Below, piece after piece: positions 49,311-57,228 of a DNA stretch of 64,000 nt. The position numbers and the translations under genes were made by a program. The notes under the pieces are model-generated. The model saw only the letters and a list, made by a program, of their open reading frames with translations, was not told the DNA's origin and did not search any database. Position 1 is the first letter of the stretch. Each line of letters begins with the position of its first letter. The stretch comes from Candidatus Mycobacterium methanotrophicum (GTDB lineage: Bacteria; Actinomycetota; Actinomycetes; Mycobacteriales; Mycobacteriaceae). The stretch spans positions 1,364,001 through 1,428,000 of the forward strand of contig NZ_CP097320.1 in the NCBI RefSeq assembly GCF_023515995.1, written 5' to 3'.

Positions 49311-51124
49311 TCGAGCTGGCCATCGTGGGGCTCGGCGCATGGGGTCTGTGCGTCCTGGAGCGGACGGTGAACCGGGCCCGGCGGGTAGGGACGCCGGTGC
49401 GGGTGCACGTGATCGAGCCCGCTCAGCTCGGCGGCGGGGTTTACTCCGCCGAGCAACCCGACTTCCTGGTGCTCAACAACGCCTGCGGTCAGCTCTCCCT
49501 CTACGTCGCCCCCGACGGGGACGCCCTACCCCCCTACGCCGTAGGCCTGTACCAGTGGGCGGTGGCATGCGGCTACCGCTGGGTCGGCTACGAGTGCCGC
49601 ATCGGCGCCGGGGGGGACCCCATCCTGCCCACCGACTACCTGCCTCGGCGATTGATGGGCGAGTATCTGGGCTGGTTCTACAACACGCTGGTGGACTACG
49701 CCCCGCCCAACCTCGAGATCGTCCGGCATTACGCGGCGGCTGTCGACATCTCACCGGCGCTGGCGGGACGGGAGGCGGTGCTGCTCGACAACGGCACCAC
49801 CCTCGCCGTCGACCATGTGGTGCTGACCTCGGGGCACACCTGGAACCATGAGCGCGAGGGCGACGGGGGCGTGCACTACCTGCAGCCCTACCCCATCGAG
49901 TGCCTCGAGCAGAGCGCTCCGGCCGGATCCTCGCTGGCCGTGGCCGGCATGGGCCTGGTCGGCTTCGACGTCCTCGCCGCCCTCACCATCGGACGAGGCG
50001 GGACCTTCGAGGACCGGTGTGACCGAGCCGACCGCAAGCGGTACGTGCCCTCGGGCCGGGAGCCGACCATCACCCTCTACTCGCGTTCGGGCGCGCCGTA
50101 CTGCGCCAAGTCGGCCACCGGCGTCGACCCCTGCGGCCAGTACCAGCCCGTGGTGTGCACCCCCGAGGAGTTCGCGGCGCTGACAAATCCGGGCGGGTCG
50201 CCGGTGCGGCGCCATGTGGACTTCCGGGCCGAGCTTCTCCCGCTCGTCTTCGCCGAGATGCAGGCGCGCTACTACATACAAGCCGCCTTGCTGGCCGGGG
50301 GCGACGTCGAGTCGACCGAGGTCCGCACGGTCCTCCGCCAAGGCTGGGTCGACGGACACTACGAGAAGGTCGTCGACGGTCTCGAGCCGCGCTACGGCCG
50401 CTTCGACCCGGCCACTCACCTCTTCGCCGGGTCGGACTGCTACTACCTGTCGGCCACCGACTACCAGGGCCAGGTCTACGACATGATCGAGGACGACCTC
50501 ACCGCGGCCCTGCAACCCGGGGGGAGCCCGGTCAAGGCGGCCCAGGAGGTGCTGCGCATCCTCCGGGACCAGCTGCGTTCGGTCATCGAGTTCGGTGGTC
50601 TCTCCCTCGACTCCTACGTCGAGTTCCAGTCCAACGTCCGGGGCCGCATCAACCGCCTGGAGGCGGGCGTGCCACCTATGCGCTCCCAGCAGCTGCTGGC
50701 GCTGCTCGACGCCGGAGTGGTGCGCATCCCGCTCGGACCTAACCCGGAGTTGGCCTCCTGCCCCGACGGCGTCCGCCTGAGCTCCACGGCCCTCGACGAG
50801 CCGACGGCCGTGACGGTCGACAGGGCGCTGCGGGGCTATCTCGACATGCCCTCGCTGGCCCGGTCGGGCTCGCCCCTGCTCAACCGTCTCTATGCCAAGG
50901 GAAGGTTGACCCAGCTCAGCTACGGTGACACGCCAGTCGGCAGCGTGGCCATCAATGAGGACTTCCACCCCTACGACACCGAGGGCCGGCTCCAGCCCAA
51001 CCTGTCCTTGCTGGGCGTGCTGACTGAGGGGGTGCGCTACTTCACCCACTACCTGCCCTCGCCCCGCAGCCGCCTCCGGGCTGTCTACGACGCCCACGAC
51101 TGCGTCGAGGCCGTGATCGGCTGA
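49307..51124 (+). CDS. FAD/NAD(P)-binding oxidoreductase (FAD_NAD_binding_9 type)
   Basis: 605 residues. The N-terminal FAD Rossmann loop is IVGLGAWGLCVLE and a second dinucleotide loop is VAGMGLVGFDVLAAL (about residue 215). LVLNNACGQLSLY and a long helical C-terminal part follow. The family includes flavoproteins related to N-hydroxylating and other monooxygenases, but I cannot assign a reaction. Together with amino-acid enzymes it could oxidise an amine or thiol group. The gene is coupled to its neighbours (ATGA overlap upstream, four bases before the next start). Ala is nearly always GCC, unlike the core genes. Confidence 0.75.
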   Translation: MIELAIVGLGAWGLCVLERTVNRARRVGTPVRVHVIEPAQLGGGVYSAEQPDFLVLNNACGQLSLYVAPDGDALPPYAVGLYQWAVACGYRWVGYECRIGAGGDPILPTDYLPRRLMGEYLGWFYNTLVDYAPPNLEIVRHYAAAVDISPALAGREAVLLDNGTTLAVDHVVLTSGHTWNHEREGDGGVHYLQPYPIECLEQSAPAGSSLAVAGMGLVGFDVLAALTIGRGGTFEDRCDRADRKRYVPSGREPTITLYSRSGAPYCAKSATGVDPCGQYQPVVCTPEEFAALTNPGGSPVRRHVDFRAELLPLVFAEMQARYYIQAALLAGGDVESTEVRTVLRQGWVDGHYEKVVDGLEPRYGRFDPATHLFAGSDCYYLSATDYQGQVYDMIEDDLTAALQPGGSPVKAAQEVLRILRDQLRSVIEFGGLSLDSYVEFQSNVRGRINRLEAGVPPMRSQQLLALLDAGVVRIPLGPNPELASCPDGVRLSSTALDEPTAVTVDRALRGYLDMPSLARSGSPLLNRLYAKGRLTQLSYGDTPVGSVAINEDFHPYDTEGRLQPNLSLLGVLTEGVRYFTHYLPSPRSRLRAVYDAHDCVEAVIG

Positions 51125-51128
51125 GCAC

Positions 51129-52403
51129 ATGATGCATTCCACGACCGGAAGGGCGCGGCCGCTGGTGGCGGTGCGCTACGGGCCGCGTTGCGTGCCGGTG
51201 ATGCAGCTGGCCGAAGCGGCCGCCGGCCTCTGCGACCTGCTATGGATCATCGACACGGCCGTGCCGGGGATGGCCGAGATGGCCGATCTCCTCAACCGGT
51301 TCGGCCCCATCGTCGACCTCGAGGGCATGAGTGCCGAGGAGGCGGTCAAGACCCTGGCCGACTGGGAGCCCCACGGCATGACCACCTACCTCGATGCCGG
51401 CATGGTCGAACTGGCCCGTATGGCCGAAAAGCTGGGTCTGCCCTTCCACAGCCCGGCGACCGCCGCCGCCCTCACCGATAAGGCCCGCCAGCGGCGGGCC
51501 CTGGCCGACGCTGGCCTCGACATTCCCCCCTGCCACCTCGTTCGCCCCGGCCAGTCCGAGCCCGAGCTCTCGACCGTCGAGGCCGAGGTGGGGTGGCCCG
51601 CGATCCTCAAGCCCCGCTCGGCCCAGGGCAGCCGCTGCACCTTCCTGGTCCGCGACTGTGCCGAGCTCGAGAAGCTGCTCGACGCCCTCGGCCCCGGTCG
51701 TCCCGGCATGGTCCTCGAGGGTTACCTGCCCGACGATCCGGCCCGGGTCGGCGGCCCCTACGCCGGCTACGTGTCGGTCGAGAGCGTGGTGGCCGACGGC
51801 GCCATCAGCCACCTGGCCCTGACCGGCCGCTTCCCGCCGGCCGAAAACTTCCGTGAGACCGGGTTCTTCATCCCCGCCGCCCTCGACGCCGCGAGCCGCT
51901 CGGCCGTCCTGGACCTGGCCACCCGGGCCATCGACGCCCTCGGGGTGCGCACCGGGTGCCTGCACACCGAGGTCAAGTTCACACCCGACGGACCCCGCAT
52001 CATCGAGGTCAACGGACGGCTGGGCGGGGGTGTGCCCGAGATGCTGGAGCGGGCCGCCGGCGTCAGCCTGTTAGACCTCACCCTGCGGGTGGCCCTGGGC
52101 GAGCCGGTGTCCATCGACGGGCCCGTGGCCACGGACCGCATCGGCTACCGCTTCTTCCTCCAGCCGCCGACAGTCTCGGCCACGGTGACGGCCATCGAGG
52201 GCATCAACGACTTCAGCGACCACGCCGGGGTGGACACGGTGAGCGTCCACCAGCGCCCGGGGGCCGCCCTCGACTGGCGGGACGGCTCCGGCAACCACAT
52301 CGTGGCCGTGGTCGGCTCGACCGACGACGAGAAGCAGTTGCAGGCGGCCTACCGGCTCCTCCACCAGGAGGTCACGGTCACCTACACCGACGTGAGGCAT
52401 TGA
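51129..52403 (+). CDS. ATP-grasp ligase, L-amino-acid ligase type
   Basis: 424 residues. The ATP-grasp domain is shown by GWPAILKPRSAQGSRCTFLV (ATP-binding Lys and loop), MVLEGYLPDDP (hinge) and the metal-binding end TEVKFTPDGPRIIEVNGRLGGG (Glu, Asn). The sequence order and the final IIEVNGRLGGG are typical of carboxylate-amine ligases that join amino acids or cap them (BacD and carnosine synthase group). It probably forms an amide between two pathway products in the cytosol. The substrate is not readable from sequence. Confidence 0.85.
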   Translation: MMHSTTGRARPLVAVRYGPRCVPVMQLAEAAAGLCDLLWIIDTAVPGMAEMADLLNRFGPIVDLEGMSAEEAVKTLADWEPHGMTTYLDAGMVELARMAEKLGLPFHSPATAAALTDKARQRRALADAGLDIPPCHLVRPGQSEPELSTVEAEVGWPAILKPRSAQGSRCTFLVRDCAELEKLLDALGPGRPGMVLEGYLPDDPARVGGPYAGYVSVESVVADGAISHLALTGRFPPAENFRETGFFIPAALDAASRSAVLDLATRAIDALGVRTGCLHTEVKFTPDGPRIIEVNGRLGGGVPEMLERAAGVSLLDLTLRVALGEPVSIDGPVATDRIGYRFFLQPPTVSATVTAIEGINDFSDHAGVDTVSVHQRPGAALDWRDGSGNHIVAVVGSTDDEKQLQAAYRLLHQEVTVTYTDVRH

Positions 52404-52406
52404 GCG

Positions 52407-53402
52407 ATGGGCGTTCGACTGGCCGGGGCCCTCGACCCGGGGACGGCGCGGGACGGGGCCGAGGGACCCGTGGGGTGGACGTGCGCCCTGGTCAACAACA
52501 TGCCCGACGCCGCCTTCGGCGCCACCGAGCGACAGTTCGTGGGCCTTCTGGACGCCGGGTCCGGGTGTGAGACGGTCGTCCTGACCCGCTACACCATGGC
52601 CGGGGTGCCACGGGGCGAGCGGATCCGGGCCCGTATCGCCGCCATGTACCGTCCCCTCGAGGATCTCGCCTCGGACCCCCCCGACCTGCTGGTGGTGACC
52701 GGCTCCAACCCGATCGAATCCCGCATCCAGGACGAGCCCTACTGGTCGGATCTGGGCGGTCTGCTGCGGTGGGCGAGTGACAACGTGCCGGCCATGGTGC
52801 TGTCCTGCCTGTCGGCCCACGCCGCCCTGGCTGTCTTCGACGGCGTCGAACGGGTTACCCTGCCGGTCAAGTGCACGGGCGTCTTCGCCCAGCAGACCGA
52901 CCCGACTCACCCTCTGACCGCCGGGTTCGACGGTCCCGTCGTGCTGCCGCACTCGCGGCTCAACGCTGTGCCAGTCGAGGCGGTGGCCGCCGCTGGCTAC
53001 GCGGTGGCCCTGCAATCAGAAGAGGCGGGGTGGAGCGTGGTCACGAGGACGGTGGGCCGGTCCGAGGTCGTGCTGGTTCAGGCCCACCCCGAGTACGATC
53101 CCTCGAGCCTGGTGCGCGAGTACAGCCGGGACGTGCGCCGCTACGCCGGCCACGAGCGCGACGAACTGCCCTGCCTGCCCCTGGACTGCGTGGCCGGCCC
53201 GGACCGGGACGGGCTCCGCCGGCTACACGAGCGAGTGGTGGGCGGCGAGCGGGATCCAGCCCTGGTGGCCGCGTTCCCCTTCGACGAAGTCGGCGCCCGC
53301 GCCCCCTGGCCGTGGCGGGGCGCGGCCCTGGCTCTGTACGCCAACCTGTTGGACGCCATCCCGAATAGGCTGTTGGGCACCCTCCAGAAGAGGAGCGCCT
53401 GA
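52407..53402 (+). CDS. MetA/HTS-family homoserine O-acyltransferase-like protein
   Basis: 331 residues of class I glutamine-amidotransferase fold. VNNMPDAAFGATERQF matches the MetA opening, C134 in LSCLSAHAAL is the acyl-accepting nucleophile, PLTAGFDGPVVLPHSR and VQAHPEYDPSS (H227, E229) complete the catalytic set. MetA enzymes acylate L-homoserine with succinyl- or acetyl-CoA to activate its gamma carbon. The next gene encodes an enzyme that uses such esters, so the pair can perform gamma-substitution. Mycobacteria make methionine through a different, alpha/beta-hydrolase-type acetyltransferase (MetX), so this is not the housekeeping gene. Confidence 0.82.
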   Translation: MGVRLAGALDPGTARDGAEGPVGWTCALVNNMPDAAFGATERQFVGLLDAGSGCETVVLTRYTMAGVPRGERIRARIAAMYRPLEDLASDPPDLLVVTGSNPIESRIQDEPYWSDLGGLLRWASDNVPAMVLSCLSAHAALAVFDGVERVTLPVKCTGVFAQQTDPTHPLTAGFDGPVVLPHSRLNAVPVEAVAAAGYAVALQSEEAGWSVVTRTVGRSEVVLVQAHPEYDPSSLVREYSRDVRRYAGHERDELPCLPLDCVAGPDRDGLRRLHERVVGGERDPALVAAFPFDEVGARAPWPWRGAALALYANLLDAIPNRLLGTLQKRSA

Positions 53403-53406
53403 GGCC

Positions 53407-54687
53407 ATGCACGACGAGACCATCGCCATCCACGGCGGCTACACACCCGACGGGACGCGGGCCGTGGCCGTGCCCATCTACCAGACGGTGGCCCACGACT
53501 TCATCAACGCCGCCCACGCCGGTGCCGTGCTCGACCTGGAGACGCCCGGCTTCCACTACAACCGGCTCAACAACCCAACCCTCGACGTCCTCGAGCAGCG
53601 CATCTGCGCCCTCGAAGGGGGGACGGCGGCCCTGGCGGTGGCTTCGGGCATGGCCGCCGTCAGCTACGCCATCCTGACGGTGGCCAGTGCCGGCTCGAAC
53701 TTCGTGGTGGCCCCCCAGCTCTACGGGGCCACCTTCACCTACTTCGCCCACGTACTGCCCACCCTGGGCATCGAGGCCCGCTTCGCCGGCGACGACCGAG
53801 CCGAGTCGATCGCCCCGCTCATCGACGAGAACACCCGCGCCGTCTTCTGCGAGACCATCGGCAACCCGGCCGGCAACATCGTGGACCTCGAGGCCGTGGC
53901 CGCTGTGGCCCATGCCGCCGGCGTCCCCCTCATCGTGGACAATACGGTGGCCACGCCGCTCGTGCTCAAGCCCTTCGAGCACGGGGCCGATGTGGTCGTC
54001 CACTCGCTGACCAAGTTCGTGGGCGGCCACGGCACCACCCTCGGTGGGGCCATCGTGGACGGCGGCCGGTTCCCGTGGGCCGACCATCCCGACCGCTTCC
54101 CCATGTTCAACCAGCCCGAGCCCGCCTTCCACGGCGTCGTGTTCGCCCGCGACTTCCCCGAGCGGCCCTTCACCGTGCGGGCCCGCTCCACGCAGCTGCG
54201 CAACAGCGGCGCCACCCTATCCCCCTTCAACGCCTTCCTGCTCCTGCAGGGCCTCGAGACGATGGCCGTGCGGCTCGAGCGCCACGAAGCCAACGCCCGG
54301 GCCGTGGCCGACTACCTGGCCACCGATCCCCGGGTGGCCTGGGTGAGCTTCGCCGGCTTCCCCGACCATCCGTATCACCACCTGGTCGAGCGCTACCTGC
54401 ACGGGCGCGTGCCGTCCATCGTCACCTTTGGGGCCGAGGGGGGCTATGAGGCGGGACTGGCCTTCTTCGATGGACTCCAGCTCGTCAAGCGGCTGCTGAA
54501 TCTGGGGGACGCCAAGACCCTGGCCATCCATCCGGCCTCCACCACCCACCGCCAGCTGTCCGACGAGGAGCTGGTGAAGGCCGGTATCCGGCCGGAGACG
54601 ATCCGCCTGTCCATCGGGATCGAGCACATCGACGACATCATCGACGACATCGACCAGGCCCTGGACAAGGCAACGGCCGGCCGCTAG
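53407..54687 (+). CDS. O-acylhomoserine sulfhydrylase-like PLP enzyme (MetY type)
   Basis: 426 residues, Cys/Met metabolism PLP family. FHYNRLNNPTLDVLEQRI, VASGMAAVSYAIL and the Schiff-base Lys203 in VVHSLTKFVGGHGT are intact, and the C-terminal NLGDAKTLAIHPASTTH block is complete. MetY enzymes replace the gamma ester of O-acetyl- or O-succinylhomoserine with sulfide or another nucleophile. Encoded immediately after its likely ester-forming partner, it would yield homocysteine or a non-protein gamma-substituted amino acid. It converges on the next gene with one base between the two stop codons. Confidence 0.88.
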   Translation: MHDETIAIHGGYTPDGTRAVAVPIYQTVAHDFINAAHAGAVLDLETPGFHYNRLNNPTLDVLEQRICALEGGTAALAVASGMAAVSYAILTVASAGSNFVVAPQLYGATFTYFAHVLPTLGIEARFAGDDRAESIAPLIDENTRAVFCETIGNPAGNIVDLEAVAAVAHAAGVPLIVDNTVATPLVLKPFEHGADVVVHSLTKFVGGHGTTLGGAIVDGGRFPWADHPDRFPMFNQPEPAFHGVVFARDFPERPFTVRARSTQLRNSGATLSPFNAFLLLQGLETMAVRLERHEANARAVADYLATDPRVAWVSFAGFPDHPYHHLVERYLHGRVPSIVTFGAEGGYEAGLAFFDGLQLVKRLLNLGDAKTLAIHPASTTHRQLSDEELVKAGIRPETIRLSIGIEHIDDIIDDIDQALDKATAGR

Positions 54688-54688
54688 A

Positions 54689-56077
54689 TCATTTGGCGTC
54701 GAACTGCTTCGACTTTCCAGACCACAGTCGGTCTATGGAGCTGACCTCGTGCACAACGACTTCCGACTCCGGCCCGCCGTGCCGGCGGAGCACGTCGATG
54801 AGGTCCGTCCGCAGATGCTGGAGGTCGCTTGAACCGTCGGTCACCACGGACAGGTCGACACCATGCTGCGTCTTGCCTACGAAGAAGTCGGCGACGCCGG
54901 GGGCGGCAAGCACTGTCTGCTCGAAGGCGGCCCGGGGCACCCGAGCACCGTTTTCGTACTCGAAGGCTCCGTCGATCCGACCGTTGACCGCGGTGATGCG
55001 GCGATGAGCACACCCACACGGACACGGCTCGTCGGACATCGTCACCGCGTCGACGAGGTCGTAGCGGATCAGCGGCTGCGTCAGGTTGAACAGGTTGGTC
55101 AACAGCAGCCGCTTCGCAGGTTGCCCGTAGGGCACGACGTTGCCATCGGCATCCGCCGGCTCGAGAATGACCAGATCGTCGGCGACGTGCATGCCTTCTC
55201 CGACGCCGCATGGAAAGGCATAGGTCCCCTCTGAGCAGCCCCAGAACTCCGAAGTCTCGATCCCCCATGCGGACCGAATGGCCTCTCGCACGGCCGGGGT
55301 GCAGACCTCGCCCGCGACACTGACCCAGGTCGGTTTTATGGTGAGTCGTCCTGCGATCGCCTCTAAAGCTAGCTCCCGGATGAGGCTCGGCCACGCTTGG
55401 AGCGCCTGCACCGCGGGACGCGCGTTGTTGAGGTCGTCGACAATCTCGTCCAGGGGTTGCGTGCCGCCGGAGCAGTGCGCTGCCGGCCCTCCGCTTTCAA
55501 AAGTGCTGAAGGCGTGAAATATCCCCGACTCATGCCGAGTGCTGGTGGCGAAAACCTGCGCCAGCACCGCGTCCGGGTCTTCGCCGCGTCGCCCGGTCCA
55601 GCGGGAGCCCTGCATCACGAAGGTGACAAACGCGTCCCAGCCGTAGACATGGAGTGCTTCGGTTCCGATATACCCAGACGTGACGATTGCCCGGTACTCG
55701 TCGTCCAGGTACGCGTCTCCGTTCGACTGATCGAGGTGTTGTTGGATCCGGCCAAGAGTTAACCCGGGGACCGTGAGCACCCGGTCGAACTGCGCCATCA
55801 TCTCGGCTCTGGTCAGGACCGGCAGAGAGGGGAGGTCGGCCTCGGTGAAGTTCGCCAGATCGCGGCCTGCCAGTCGCTCCCGCCAGAACGGCGAACGATC
55901 GGCGGCGTGCACCAGCAGCTCCCGAAGCCGCCGTTCGCGTTCTGCGGCGAGACGCCCTGCGTCCCAACGCAGCCGGCGCACCCCCTTCAAGTACGCATCT
56001 TGCAATTCGGCACGCTGGCGCCGGACCAGCTGCTCGTAATGCCCCTCCAGCGTGGCGCTGGTTACTAAGGTTTGCAC
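54689..56077 (-). CDS. Phenylacetate-CoA-ligase-like adenylate-forming enzyme
   Basis: 462 residues, PaaK/CapK-type. HAADRSPFWRERL at the start, a modified phosphate loop VTSGYIGTEALHVYGW, the FWGCSEGTYAFPCG block (equivalent to the YGxTE motif), a zinc-ligand-like CPCGCAH and a C-terminal catalytic Lys in WSGKSKQFD. Members activate aromatic or other acids as AMP esters and pass them to CoA, amines or carriers. It could load a starter acid in the pathway. The 126 bases upstream to 56203 are AT-rich and hold its promoter. Confidence 0.8.
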   Translation of the reverse strand: MQTLVTSATLEGHYEQLVRRQRAELQDAYLKGVRRLRWDAGRLAAERERRLRELLVHAADRSPFWRERLAGRDLANFTEADLPSLPVLTRAEMMAQFDRVLTVPGLTLGRIQQHLDQSNGDAYLDDEYRAIVTSGYIGTEALHVYGWDAFVTFVMQGSRWTGRRGEDPDAVLAQVFATSTRHESGIFHAFSTFESGGPAAHCSGGTQPLDEIVDDLNNARPAVQALQAWPSLIRELALEAIAGRLTIKPTWVSVAGEVCTPAVREAIRSAWGIETSEFWGCSEGTYAFPCGVGEGMHVADDLVILEPADADGNVVPYGQPAKRLLLTNLFNLTQPLIRYDLVDAVTMSDEPCPCGCAHRRITAVNGRIDGAFEYENGARVPRAAFEQTVLAAPGVADFFVGKTQHGVDLSVVTDGSSDLQHLRTDLIDVLRRHGGPESEVVVHEVSSIDRLWSGKSKQFDAK

Positions 56078-56203
56078 CTAACCGATAGTACCCTAATTGG
56101 CCTAAGTTCATACAATTAGTAGCCAAAAAGCTGGTTACACTAGCGTTCGGTTTGTTTCTGGTGTGAGGTTCAGGGCCCTTGATTCGGCGGAGACAAGCCA
56201 GCC

Positions 56204-56818
56204 TCATGCCGTTCGCGCTCGCTGCACCGCTTGGGCAGCGTCTTCGTGTCCGTCGATGGTCAATCCCGAGATCACGCCGTTGATGTCGGCAGCCGACCGA
56301 TTCTGGCTGAGCTTGAACGCTGCCTCGATGCGAGTGATCGCCAGTTCGACTCCTACGATGGCGCGCAGCTGACCCTCGATGAACTGTGGCGGCGCGTCGT
56401 CGACGGACCATGGCTGCGGCCGTCCAGCCTCGTGGCGTTCGGTTAGGTCACGCACATTCCGTTCGACCCAGGCCGGGTCATCGTGCACTGCGAGTCGCCC
56501 ATAGACGTGCGCAGTGACGTAGTTCCAAGTGGGCACCACACGTCCGTGCTCGGCCTTGCTCGGATACCAGGTCGGGGAAATGTACGCATCGGGTCCCCGC
56601 ACGATGACCAGAGCCTCGCCAACCACCGGGCGCCGCCACTGGTCATTGTTGCGGGCGAGATGACCACGAAGGGTTCTCATGCCCGGGTCATAGACGAACG
56701 GCAGCATAGTAGCGACCACGCCCTCCGGCGTTGCAGTGATCAGGTCAGCGGCGCCGTGGTGAGTGAGCAGGTCGCCGACGGCCTGCTCGTCGGCGGCGAA
56801 ATGGGCGGGAATGTACAT
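56204..56818 (-). CDS. PaiB-family FMN-binding protein
   Basis: 204 residues from ATG 56818. PHF...DLITATPEGVVATMLPF, GHLARNNDQWR and PTWNYVTAHVYGRL match the PaiB/FMN-binding split-barrel group. PaiB was first described as a repressor in Bacillus; many homologues are flavin- or heme-binding redox proteins or resistance factors. It may serve as a flavin-dependent tailoring or detoxifying enzyme here. The 5' side touches the glycosyltransferase fragment. Confidence 0.8.
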   Translation of the reverse strand: MYIPAHFAADEQAVGDLLTHHGAADLITATPEGVVATMLPFVYDPGMRTLRGHLARNNDQWRRPVVGEALVIVRGPDAYISPTWYPSKAEHGRVVPTWNYVTAHVYGRLAVHDDPAWVERNVRDLTERHEAGRPQPWSVDDAPPQFIEGQLRAIVGVELAITRIEAAFKLSQNRSAADINGVISGLTIDGHEDAAQAVQRARTA

Positions 56819-56844
56819 GTTGTCCAGTATGTCGGCCGGGTCGA

Positions 56845-57226
56845 TCGTCGGTGCCCGTCCTAACGTCGAGTATCTTGGCCGAGTTTCTGAGACGCAGGTC
56901 GTCAACGAGTATCAGGAGGCGACCGCGTTCGTATTGCCGTCGTTGTATGACGGCTACGTGCTCCCAGCGATCGAGGCGCAGAAGTGTGGGTGCCCAGTTA
57001 TCGCGTCGGATGCGGCAGCCATTCCAGAGACACTAAGAGAGTCGGCCGACTACTTTGATCCCCTGTCGACCGCGGAAATTTCTCGATCAATAGAACGAGT
57101 TCTGCTCGACCGAGACCTGCAGTCGCGTCTCATCACGTTGGGGCTCGCGAATGCAAGCAAGTTCTCGTGGAAGGACTCGGCACAGCGAGTCGATCTCCCT
57201 ATAGCTGAGTTGCAACGACACCGACG
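56845..57226 (+). pseudogene. GT4 glycosyltransferase C-terminal fragment
   Basis: The frame shows the donor-binding half of a GT4 enzyme: NVEYLGRVSETQVVNEYQEATAFVLPSLYDGYVLPAIEAQKCGCPVIAS read in blocks, with the conserved Glu in the AIEAQKCGCPV loop, then FDPLSTAEISRSIERVL and SKFSWKDSAQRV. The acceptor-binding N-terminal half is absent; paiB begins where it should be. Past 57215 the frame runs into the antisense of the adenylation gene. It is an orphan scar of a gene interrupted on both sides. Confidence 0.75.
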
Positions 57227-57228
57227 GC

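Noticed and set aside
49751..51142. 463-residue minus-strand ORF opposite the FAD protein, and similar long antisense ORFs in 51240-54627
   Set aside because: These are mirror frames of very GC-rich coding DNA; they lack recognisable motifs, while the plus-strand proteins match known families end to end.
48147..54687. Threonine/methionine housekeeping operon
   Set aside because: The ATP-grasp ligase and FAD protein have no role in those pathways, and mycobacterial methionine synthesis uses a different acetyltransferase fold; kept as a candidate specialised pathway.
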